Positions 1 to 5,635 of a stretch of DNA of 6,248 nucleotides are shown piece by piece. The notes below the pieces were generated by a model. The model had not been told where the DNA came from. It searched no databases and was given only the letters and a program-made list of their open reading frames with translations. Each line of letters starts with the position of its first letter. The first letter of the stretch is position 1. Both the position numbers and the translations under genes were made by a program. Origin of the DNA: Bacteroidota bacterium (GTDB lineage: Bacteria > Bacteroidota > Rhodothermia > Rhodothermales > Rubricoccaceae). The DNA lies in assembly GCA_022564455.1 (NCBI GenBank), contig JADFLK010000138.1, positions 1 through 6,248 of the forward strand, given 5' to 3'.

Positions 1-1517
1 GTCGGCGCGTTGGTGTTGCCGTTGATGACCTTCGGCATTACTGACGCATCCACTACACGGAGACCGTCCACGCCGCGCACGCGAAGTTCCAGATCAACTA
101 CCGCGTCGGCGTCTGCTCCCATCCTGCACGTACCCACAGGGTGATAGAGGGTCTCGGAGGATTCACGGATGTAGTCTTCCAGTTCCGCATCGCTACGGGC
201 GTTCGGGCCGGGGGCAAGCTCCAGGCCCCGGTACGAATCGTAGGCCGGTTGCGAGACAATCTCCCGTGCCAGACGAAGCCCGGCCACGATCGTTTTCACG
301 TCGGCCGGTTCGGTCAGGTAGTTCGGCTCGATGGACGGCGGCACGAGTGGGTCGGCGCTGCGCAGACGAATGCTGCCTCGGCTTTCGGGCCGGACGAGCG
401 TTGGCCCCAGCGTGAAGCCGTGCTCGGTGGGCGGTTCCAGGCCGTGGTTCATAAACAGCACAGGCGCCACGTGGAACTGAAGGTCCGCCGGGCCATCCGA
501 TCGCGTCCGGACGAAAGCCCCTGCCTCGGCAACGTTGGATGTGAGCATCCCGCGCCGCATGAGCAGGTACCGGGCAATGTTGATCGGCGATTCGGCCGAC
601 AAGAGTGTTCCAGGCCGTTTTGAGAGGTATCGGATGCCCACGACGAGGTGATCCTGGAGGTTCTCCCCCACCTCGGTGCGATCCGCTAGCACATCAATTC
701 CACACTCCTTCAGATGCGCAGCTGGGCCAACTCCCGAGAGCATCAGCAACTGCGGCGAGTTGACGGCGCCGCCCGCCAGGATTACTTCTTCGGATGCGTC
801 CGCACGAATTGTCTTCCCATCCTGCACGTAGGTGACACCGCTCGCACGCGTCCCTTCAAACAAAACCAGTGTAGCCATCGCCCCGGTTTCCATTACTAGG
901 TTCAACCGTGACCGAACCGGCCGCAAGAACGCCGTTGCTGCCGATTCGCGCCGGCCGCCTCGCTGGTTGACCTGGTAGAGCCCGGTGCCCTCCTGCTCTG
1001 CGCCGTTGAAGTCGTCATTGTGAGGTAGTCCGGCCTGTACGGAAGCCTCAACAAACACCTCGCTAAGCGGGTTCGGATTGCGCTGGTCTTCCACACGCAT
1101 CAGACCGCCAGCGCCATGAAACGCGCAACCACCCCGCACGTTATCCTCCGATCGCTTGAAATACGGGAGCACATCTGCATAACCCCATCCTGCACATCCA
1201 CTGGCCGCCCAGCCGTCGTAATCGGTGCGGTGGCCGCGGATGTAAATCATTGCGTTAATGGACGAGGAGCCGCCGAGTACCTTCCCGCGTGGCCAGAAGA
1301 GAGAGCGGCCTTTTAGCTTTCGCTGAGGCTCGGTCTCGTAGGCCCAATCCACGCTCGTTTTGAAGAGGCGCGAGAATGCAGCAGGGATGCGGATCTCAGC
1401 CCGCTTGTCGCTCGGCCCTGCCTCCAGCAGCAGCACGCGCACGTCCGGGTTCTCAGAGAGGCGGTTGGCCAGCACGCAACCGGCTGAACCGGCGCCGACG
1501 ATGATGTAGTCAAACAT
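1..1517 (-). CDS. GMC family FAD-dependent oxidoreductase (choline/alcohol dehydrogenase type), 3' end outside window
   Basis: A flavoenzyme that oxidises an alcohol to an aldehyde or ketone; the substrate (choline, another alcohol or a sugar alcohol) cannot be told from sequence. My codon-by-codon reading gives 505 open codons to the window edge. Seen directly: FAD dinucleotide-binding motif VGAGSAG at residues 7-13 with the ribose-binding Glu32 in LLLEAG; GMC signature 1 around residues 71-95 (PRGKVLGGSSSINAM); a signature-2-like segment GGAVNSPQLLMLSGVGP in the middle; and near the end HPVGTCRMG (His459, expected catalytic base) and NGNTNAP (499-505), where the family has its second catalytic His/Asn. 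Family members are about 530-550 residues, so roughly 30 are missing. ATG 1517 is well supported: an in-frame TAA lies 12 bases upstream and the FAD motif begins at once. No signal peptide, so cytoplasmic. The GGGAG before the ATG is only one base away, an atypical SD. It lies 61 bases after RNase D. Confidence 0.95.
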   Translation of the reverse strand, partial: MFDYIIVGAGSAGCVLANRLSENPDVRVLLLEAGPSDKRAEIRIPAAFSRLFKTSVDWAYETEPQRKLKGRSLFWPRGKVLGGSSSINAMIYIRGHRTDYDGWAASGCAGWGYADVLPYFKRSEDNVRGGCAFHGAGGLMRVEDQRNPNPLSEVFVEASVQAGLPHNDDFNGAEQEGTGLYQVNQRGGRRESAATAFLRPVRSRLNLVMETGAMATLVLFEGTRASGVTYVQDGKTIRADASEEVILAGGAVNSPQLLMLSGVGPAAHLKECGIDVLADRTEVGENLQDHLVVGIRYLSKRPGTLLSAESPINIARYLLMRRGMLTSNVAEAGAFVRTRSDGPADLQFHVAPVLFMNHGLEPPTEHGFTLGPTLVRPESRGSIRLRSADPLVPPSIEPNYLTEPADVKTIVAGLRLAREIVSQPAYDSYRGLELAPGPNARSDAELEDYIRESSETLYHPVGTCRMGADADAVVDLELRVRGVDGLRVVDASVMPKVINGNTNAP

Positions 1518-1523
1518 GCTCCC

Positions 1524-1542
1524 AGGTTAACAGTGTCAACCT
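1524..1542 (-). promoter_or_regulatory. 19-base near-palindrome just upstream of the GMC oxidoreductase start
   Basis: The minus strand reads AGGTTGACACTGTTAACCT, with eight of nine arm positions complementary around a central base. As RNA the one mismatch becomes a G-U pair, giving an 8-pair stem with a 3-base loop that ends six bases before the ATG. It could be an operator for a dimeric repressor or a hairpin affecting translation. There is no U-tract, so it is not a typical terminator. The symmetry is seen; the function is inferred. Confidence 0.45.
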
Positions 1543-1550
1543 ACAACCTA
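1537..1550. repeat. Tandem 7-base duplication (CAACCTA twice)
   Basis: Two exact adjacent copies of CAACCTA lie between RNase D and the GMC gene. The first overlaps one arm of the neighbouring palindrome, so the half-site AACCT (or its complement AGGTT) occurs three times in 26 bases. This may be a chance slippage product or an extra half-site for a regulator. Confidence 0.5.
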
Positions 1551-1564
1551 GCCGTAGCTCAAGG
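1547..1564 (-). other. Possible small hairpin with UACG tetraloop downstream of RNase D
   Basis: On the minus-strand RNA, AGC and GCU enclose UACG with a closing C-G pair, the arrangement of the very stable cUNCGg tetraloop. A further CCU/AGG pairing follows across a 2-base UG bulge. It lies 14 bases past the RNase D stop. It might protect the 3' end of the upstream message. No U-run follows, so intrinsic termination is not supported, and a stem this short could be chance. Confidence 0.25.
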
Positions 1565-1578
1565 CGCACGCAAGGCGC
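1560..1578. repeat. 8-base direct repeat CAAGGCGC, 3-base spacer
   Basis: CAAGGCGC occurs at 1560-1567 and again at 1571-1578, separated by ACG and directly abutting the RNase D stop codon. It is exact but short. No function is assigned; it may be replication slippage debris. Confidence 0.4.
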
Positions 1579-2742
1579 TCACACCACGAACTCCGGCCAG
1601 TCGTCGTGGCTGCCCAGCCCAACCGAGGCCTCCCCTTCCAGCAGTGCCAACACATCATTTCCAATAAAAGCACGTCGCCAGCCGGTGAGGATCAAATGGT
1701 CGCGATCTTTTCTATCATTACCTGCTATAATGAGCGCTCGTATCTCTGCTTTGGTAGATATGATACGCGGGTCGATACCTTCACGCATACATCGGCCTGC
1801 GATGCCCGCGTGTACAACCTGCACCCGCGCCGCGATGCGTTCTTCGTCGGGGCGGCGGCGCGGGCTACGCGGACGTTCGTTTGCAGGCACAGCCAGTCCA
1901 CGCTCCACGGCTTCGATGATCGCCTCTCCGTACAGTGCTCGTTCACGCTCGCCCATCATTCGTTTTGAAAGCTGCGGAGGACGCTCCGGGAGTCGTCTGG
2001 CTATCTCTACCAATGTGTCATCGGCGAGAACGCTCCGGCGTGTTTTATCGGACGAGCGGGCCTCCTCCTCTCGCCACGCCGTCACCTCGCGCAGCACGGC
2101 TCGCTGCGCATCCGACAGTCCACCTACGCCCCGTGCTTTTACCCGCTCGAACTGCGTACGCGGGTCTGGAGCAGCGTAAAGTGATGGATCGTCATAGCGC
2201 TGCATTTCTTCCACAATCCACCCTGCACGTCCTGCCGATTGGGCTTTATCCAGAAGCCACGTGTAGAGTTTTGGCATGTGCCGCACGTCGTCCTCAGCGT
2301 AAGCAATCTGCTTCTCGCTGAGCGGCCGCTTGCACCAGTCGGTGCGTGTTTCGCCTTTGGGGAGGGTGATGCCTGTTACCTCGGCGACGAGATCCCGAAG
2401 TGAAATGGAGGCCCCCAGACGCACGAGGCCGCTCGCCCTCTGCGAATCGAAGACGTTGAGTGGTGCGGCACCCGTTGCTCTCCGCAAAATGGTAAGATCC
2501 TGAACGGCATCATGCAGAATCTTGACGACGCGTGAGTCAGCGAGGAGCGCTCCTAGGGGAGCCAGATCATTCAACGCGACGGTGTCAAGCAGATAGACCT
2601 CCTTCTCGCTCAAACCTACCTGCACTACCCCAAGGCGCGGGTAGAACGTCCGCTCCCAGACGAATTCTGTATCGAGGGCCACGACGTCTGCCGCGCGTGC
2701 GCGCTCAACAACCTCCTGCAGGGCTTCCGGCGTTGTGATCAT
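1579..2742 (-). CDS. rnd: Ribonuclease D (DEDDy 3'-5' exoribonuclease with HRDC domain)
   Basis: A cytoplasmic 3'-5' exoribonuclease that trims 3' ends of tRNA precursors and other small RNAs with two metal ions. The 387 residues are close to E. coli RNase D (375). Exonuclease motif I is DTEF (Asp24, Glu26); motif II is HDAVQD (Asp82); motif III is YAEDDV (Tyr148, Asp152), so all five DEDDy residues are present. The conserved stretch TDWCKRPLSEKQIAYAEDD is typical of the family. An HRDC RNA-binding domain covers about 208-285, followed by a basic linker and a ~90-residue C-terminal region where E. coli has a second HRDC-like domain. I chose ATG 2742 over GTG 2745 because AGGA at 2747-2750 sits four bases before the ATG but is too close to the GTG. 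Only 6 bases separate it from the PRX-like stop, so translation is probably coupled. Confidence 0.95.
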   Translation of the reverse strand: MITTPEALQEVVERARAADVVALDTEFVWERTFYPRLGVVQVGLSEKEVYLLDTVALNDLAPLGALLADSRVVKILHDAVQDLTILRRATGAAPLNVFDSQRASGLVRLGASISLRDLVAEVTGITLPKGETRTDWCKRPLSEKQIAYAEDDVRHMPKLYTWLLDKAQSAGRAGWIVEEMQRYDDPSLYAAPDPRTQFERVKARGVGGLSDAQRAVLREVTAWREEEARSSDKTRRSVLADDTLVEIARRLPERPPQLSKRMMGERERALYGEAIIEAVERGLAVPANERPRSPRRRPDEERIAARVQVVHAGIAGRCMREGIDPRIISTKAEIRALIIAGNDRKDRDHLILTGWRRAFIGNDVLALLEGEASVGLGSHDDWPEFVV

Positions 2743-2746
2743 CACT

Positions 2747-2750
2747 TCCT
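2747..2750 (-). promoter_or_regulatory. SD sequence for RNase D overlapping the upstream stop codon
   Basis: The minus strand reads TAGGAAGTGATG: TAG ends the PRX-like gene, AGGA shares two of its bases, and ATG begins RNase D. The arrangement decides for ATG 2742 and suggests that ribosomes finishing the upstream gene reinitiate here. Confidence 0.55.
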
Positions 2751-3375
2751 ATCTCGGAAGCTTGATCGTGCAACCCAGCGCGTTTGTGAGTTGTACCTGA
2801 ATGGCCTGGCCTGCGAGATGCTGATCCATACCGAGTTGCAGGTAGGGCGTCTCAACACGGCCGGGATCGGCCGGACTGTCGTCAATGGCGCCCTCATAGA
2901 GCAGGGTACCTGTATTGCTGAAGAAGTACACCTGCGGCGTGTTGCGCGCACCAAAGGCGATAGAAACTGCCCCGCTGTCATCCATCAAATAGGGAAACGG
3001 GAAGCCCGCAGACGCGGAAATAAGCCGCATGGAAGCAAAGTCCTCGTCCGGGAAGCGCGTCGAGTCGTTGCTATTGACGGCGGCAAACGCGATTCCGGCA
3101 GGCTGGTAATCACGTGCCAAATCGACAATGCGGTCGGTGTAGCGCTCAGTCCACGGACAGACGTTGCTCCAGAAAACCACAACGAGGCCATTCGGTCCCA
3201 TCAGGCTATTCAGCGTGGTGGACTCGTCCTCCGTGGAGCGGAGTGGATGATTACCACGTGGAATAGCGGAATCCGGACTCACCGCGCCGATTGATTGCGC
3301 AGAGGCGCCCGAAGCCAGGAAGGCCAACACAAGGGAGGCCAACGTTAAAGAGGCCAAAAAGGCTGGTTGCCGCAT
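2749..3375 (-). CDS. Secreted thioredoxin-fold protein of the PRX_like1 type (redoxin domain), single active-site cysteine
   Basis: An exported thioredoxin-like protein of 208 residues. Residues 1-26 form a signal peptide with a long Ala/Leu core and an ASA cleavage site before Gln27. The redoxin domain follows: hydrophobic strand VVVFWSNVCPWTERY (about 65-79), AAVNSND (98-104), PFPYLMDDSG (126-135), and TPQVYFF with cis-Pro147. The ending LGCTIKLPR (Cys202) resembles the GCxIK ending of PRX_like1 proteins. The active-site stretch is Cys73-Pro-Trp-Thr76: only the first cysteine of a CXXC is present, as described for PRX_like1, so ordinary disulfide exchange through CXXC is not possible. A peroxidase or reductase role is unproven. 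ATG 3375 is preferred over GTG 3450, because the longer form would overlap the preceding gene by 65 bases and place 25 polar residues before the signal peptide. It starts 10 bases after the TlpA-like gene. Confidence 0.88.
   Translation of the reverse strand: MRQPAFLASLTLASLVLAFLASGASAQSIGAVSPDSAIPRGNHPLRSTEDESTTLNSLMGPNGLVVVFWSNVCPWTERYTDRIVDLARDYQPAGIAFAAVNSNDSTRFPDEDFASMRLISASAGFPFPYLMDDSGAVSIAFGARNTPQVYFFSNTGTLLYEGAIDDSPADPGRVETPYLQLGMDQHLAGQAIQVQLTNALGCTIKLPR
3319..3363. repeat. Three imperfect 15-base repeats within the PRX-like signal peptide
   Basis: Units 3319-3333, 3334-3348 and 3349-3363 share the plus-strand core AGGCCAA in register. On the coding strand they give a five-residue pattern (AFLAS, LTLAS, LVLAF) that makes up the hydrophobic core of the signal peptide. 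This could be local duplication or simply codon-constrained Leu/Ala/Ser repetition. Confidence 0.5.
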
Positions 3376-3385
3376 GGAATTTCTT

Positions 3386-3955
3386 TCAGGAATCGCCAGA
3401 CGATGAATCTGTTGGTTCTGCGGAATCAGAATCCGCCGCAAGGAGCCCACGCATGCGTTCCACTTTCGCCATCAGGAAATCGTAGCTCACGGCGCCTTCC
3501 CACACATCGCGGATCTTCATATTGCGGTCAATCATCAGCGTCGTAGGCAGGCCGTATTGCCAGCGCGGGTGGATGTTCCTGACTAATTGGTCACCTGTGC
3601 CGGAAAAATAGGTAGTGCCCGTGATGCCGTAGTTGGCTACAAACTGTTCCACCTGTGGGAGAAACTGTGGATCGTCGATGGACAGGAAGCGGACGGCAAC
3701 GCCTTCATCGGCCATGTCATTGCCGAAGCGCACGAACTCGGGCATCTCCACATGGCAAGGGCCGCACCAGGTTGCCCAGATATTGATGATTCGGATATCC
3801 GCGTCAATATTCCCAACATCCTCTGTAAACGACGCCGCGTCAACCGTAATCAATTCGTAGTCCGTCTCCGAGCCTGCTTCACTCGTCGAAGAAGCGTTGC
3901 GACAGCCGGAAACCGCAAGCGCGGCCAGTATGAAAATGAATGCGAGGCGGTACAT
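3386..3955 (-). CDS. TlpA/ResA-like thioredoxin-fold lipoprotein
   Basis: A membrane-anchored thiol-disulfide oxidoreductase facing the periplasm, of the kind that reduces disulfides in cytochrome c maturation or other envelope proteins; the partner is unknown. Of 189 residues, 1-17 are a lipoprotein signal (MYRLAFIFILAALAVSGC) with lipobox VSGC and lipidated Cys18. A Ser/Glu-rich linker follows. The thioredoxin core begins with RIINIWATWCGPC, active site Cys64-Gly-Pro-Cys67, and has its cis-proline at Pro137 in GLPTTLMID. The last ~17 residues form a Ser/Asp/Glu-rich tail, likely disordered. An in-frame TTG at 4003 would add 16 residues ahead of an already complete signal peptide, so ATG 3955 is chosen, although no clear SD precedes it and a perfect 6-base inverted repeat abuts it. 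The stop is 10 bases before the PRX-like gene, so these two thioredoxin-fold genes are probably co-transcribed. Confidence 0.93.
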   Translation of the reverse strand: MYRLAFIFILAALAVSGCRNASSTSEAGSETDYELITVDAASFTEDVGNIDADIRIINIWATWCGPCHVEMPEFVRFGNDMADEGVAVRFLSIDDPQFLPQVEQFVANYGITGTTYFSGTGDQLVRNIHPRWQYGLPTTLMIDRNMKIRDVWEGAVSYDFLMAKVERMRGLLAADSDSAEPTDSSSGDS

Positions 3956-3970
3956 ACGAACGGAGTTCGT
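3956..3970 (-). promoter_or_regulatory. Perfect inverted repeat directly abutting the TlpA-like start codon
   Basis: The minus strand reads ACGAACTCCGTTCGT immediately before ATG 3955: two 6-base arms, ACGAAC and GTTCGT, around a 3-base TCC. It occupies the place where an SD would lie. It may be an operator, or an mRNA hairpin that limits initiation. The symmetry is seen directly; function is inferred. Confidence 0.4.
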
Positions 3971-3999
3971 GAAGGAAACTGTGCAGCGGACTGAGAACG

Positions 4000-4017
4000 C
4001 CAATAAAGCAAGATTGG
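4000..4017. repeat. Interrupted inverted repeat CCAAT-N8-ATTGG between peptidase and TlpA-like genes
   Basis: Five-base arms CCAAT and ATTGG flank eight bases that do not pair. It lies in the 75-base gap (3956-4030), the longest noncoding gap in the window. It might be a regulator site or a weak hairpin, but arms this short are compatible with chance. I found no convincing promoter or U-tract terminator in this gap. Confidence 0.25.
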
Positions 4018-4030
4018 TGCCCGCCGTTTG

Positions 4031-5635
4031 CTATCGAGGTGGAAGCGTTCCGTGAATTCGGCGAATCGGGTATTCACGGTGCGCCGTGTAGGTTTCTGGA
4101 GGAAGCACGGCCCAGGCTACGATACCGTCGTCCGAGCGTGGCTCGAGCAGCATGAAGACAAGCCGCCCAAGGGGCTGGTTGACGGGCACGACCAGCACGT
4201 TTTGTGCATCTGCGTCGTTTAGCGTACCGTAATAGCCGAACAGCGTTTGGCCGTAGCGATCCTGAAACGGACGTTCATCAACCTGCACGCTGTCGATACT
4301 GAATACGTCAACAGGCTGGCCCGTCGCCCGTGCAGCGTAGTAATCAATGCCGTGCAAGTCGAGCAACTCCACGACGGCTGTGAGCCCCTGCGGCACGAGG
4401 TAGGCGCTCGGCGCTCGCTCCGTTTCGGTTGGTGTGAACCTCACAAATGCGGGCATTACTTCCATATGCAGCACATCAACGCGCTCCAGCATGAGTTCGC
4501 CGGTAACAGGATGGGCGACGCTATCAGCCTCGCCCATCAGAATCTCGACGGGCTCAGGGAGCGGTGCCCACGTGGCCCGGAGCGAAAGTTCCTCGCCCAC
4601 AACAGAGGTGGCGTCGGCGTGTTCGGCCAGGGCCCGCACACGGCTTGCATTCTGATAGGCATAGTCCACAACCTCCTCTACAAACCGCTTCGTCACTAGC
4701 ACTCGTTCCTCGAACGGGACGTAACTGTAGGCCTCACTCAGAATGCCAAAACGGTTTCGGAGCCCCGCGTAGTTCGTCCCAAAACGCGGGCGAGCATCGA
4801 ACGAGTACCACGCGCGCGGTACCGTGACAGGCTCACCGAAAGCGCCCGGCACATTGCCATAGTGGTAGGTCGCCCAGCCATCCGTGTAGGCGATGCGCGC
4901 CGAAACGGCGGGAAGCCAGTGGTCGCGCAACTCTGCGTCCATTTCACCTGGCGTGTTCGGGTTCAGCGGCGGCGCGTACGTGAGATGGTAACCGTGCCGC
5001 GTTCCGTTCGTCGTGTGGAGATCGATGACAACGTGCGGGTCGTAGTCACGAAAGAGCTGCACGAGGGCGCGAGATTCCGGCGCGGCGAGCTTCATAAAGT
5101 CGCGGTTGAGGTCGAGGCCCTGCGCATTCGGACGCTGCCCCATCCCTCCTACCGGCCCGTGTTGCATCGGCCGGTTGTCGTACGCGATGCGCTCGTTGCC
5201 GTCGGCGTTGTAGATGGGCGCGATGAGGAGGACGAGGGAATCGGCCCAGGCAGCGTTGCGGCCTTCCGAGAGGTCGCGGAGGAGCATTTGAGCGGCCTCT
5301 TTCCCACAAACCTCTCCCGCGTGGATGTTTGCGAAGACGAATACGCGCGTCTTCCCTGTAGACCGCACGGCTTCCGCGGATGCACCCGGAGCGCCCCACA
5401 CAGCCAGCGGCAGGGCTCTCCCTTCAACCGTTTCCCCAAACGTGGTGAGATGGATGGAAGGCGAGGCAGACACCGCTTCCATGAACGCCATCACATCGGC
5501 GTGGCGAGAGGTTTCCTGGAAGTCCGTGCGCTCGGCGCGGGTCAACAAACCATCCGGCGCCGGAACCATCCCGCTGCCCCCACATCCTGCAAACAGGAAC
5601 GCGACGACGATGAAGCTGAAAGCCGGCCTCTGCAT
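4031..5635 (-). CDS. M14 family zinc carboxypeptidase-like metallopeptidase, lipoprotein
   Basis: A predicted lipid-anchored zinc peptidase in the cell envelope, probably cleaving C-terminal or otherwise modified residues from peptides; the substrate is unknown. Of 534 residues, 1-17 form a lipoprotein signal with lipobox FAGC and lipidated Cys18. The catalytic domain spans about 40-380: HAGE gives zinc ligands His105 and Glu108; DLNRDF gives Asn177-Arg178, where M14 enzymes bind the substrate carboxylate; DLHTTNG gives the third ligand, His207. Glu301 in LSEAYSY is a candidate general base. The C-terminal ~150 residues, with YLVPQGLTAVVELL and QPLGRLVFMLLEP, are a family-specific extension, not the catalytic core. 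ATG 5635 is chosen because it starts a lipoprotein signal, has GAGGA six bases upstream and overlaps the symporter stop by one base; an in-frame upstream extension to 5866 would lie within the symporter gene. The pairing suggests peptide degradation linked to uptake. Confidence 0.92.
   Translation of the reverse strand: MQRPAFSFIVVAFLFAGCGGSGMVPAPDGLLTRAERTDFQETSRHADVMAFMEAVSASPSIHLTTFGETVEGRALPLAVWGAPGASAEAVRSTGKTRVFVFANIHAGEVCGKEAAQMLLRDLSEGRNAAWADSLVLLIAPIYNADGNERIAYDNRPMQHGPVGGMGQRPNAQGLDLNRDFMKLAAPESRALVQLFRDYDPHVVIDLHTTNGTRHGYHLTYAPPLNPNTPGEMDAELRDHWLPAVSARIAYTDGWATYHYGNVPGAFGEPVTVPRAWYSFDARPRFGTNYAGLRNRFGILSEAYSYVPFEERVLVTKRFVEEVVDYAYQNASRVRALAEHADATSVVGEELSLRATWAPLPEPVEILMGEADSVAHPVTGELMLERVDVLHMEVMPAFVRFTPTETERAPSAYLVPQGLTAVVELLDLHGIDYYAARATGQPVDVFSIDSVQVDERPFQDRYGQTLFGYYGTLNDADAQNVLVVPVNQPLGRLVFMLLEPRSDDGIVAWAVLPPETYTAHREYPIRRIHGTLPPR

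Noticed and set aside
141..623. 160-codon open frame on the plus strand
   Set aside because: It lies antisense to the GMC oxidoreductase, whose conserved C-terminal motifs are readable in the same DNA. Composition is that of a shadow.
1532..1537. Perfect -35-like TTGACA on the minus strand before the GMC gene
   Set aside because: A -10 at normal spacing would fall inside the coding start, and no good -10 is seen there. It is explained by the palindrome.
1518..1578. Intrinsic terminator between RNase D and the GMC gene
   Set aside because: Hairpins exist but none is GC-rich and followed by a U-run on the minus strand, so termination cannot be claimed.
1722..1732. TATAAT-like plus-strand hexamer in CTATAATG inside RNase D
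   Set aside because: No matching -35 element at proper spacing and no gene downstream on that strand; the bases encode ordinary RNase D residues.
1685..2179. 164-codon plus-strand frame within the RNase D gene
   Set aside because: Very Ser/Arg-rich low-complexity product with no domain, antisense to a complete RNase D.
3376..3450. 25-residue N-terminal extension of the PRX-like protein from GTG 3450
   Set aside because: It would put polar residues before a textbook signal peptide and overlap the TlpA-like gene by 65 bases.
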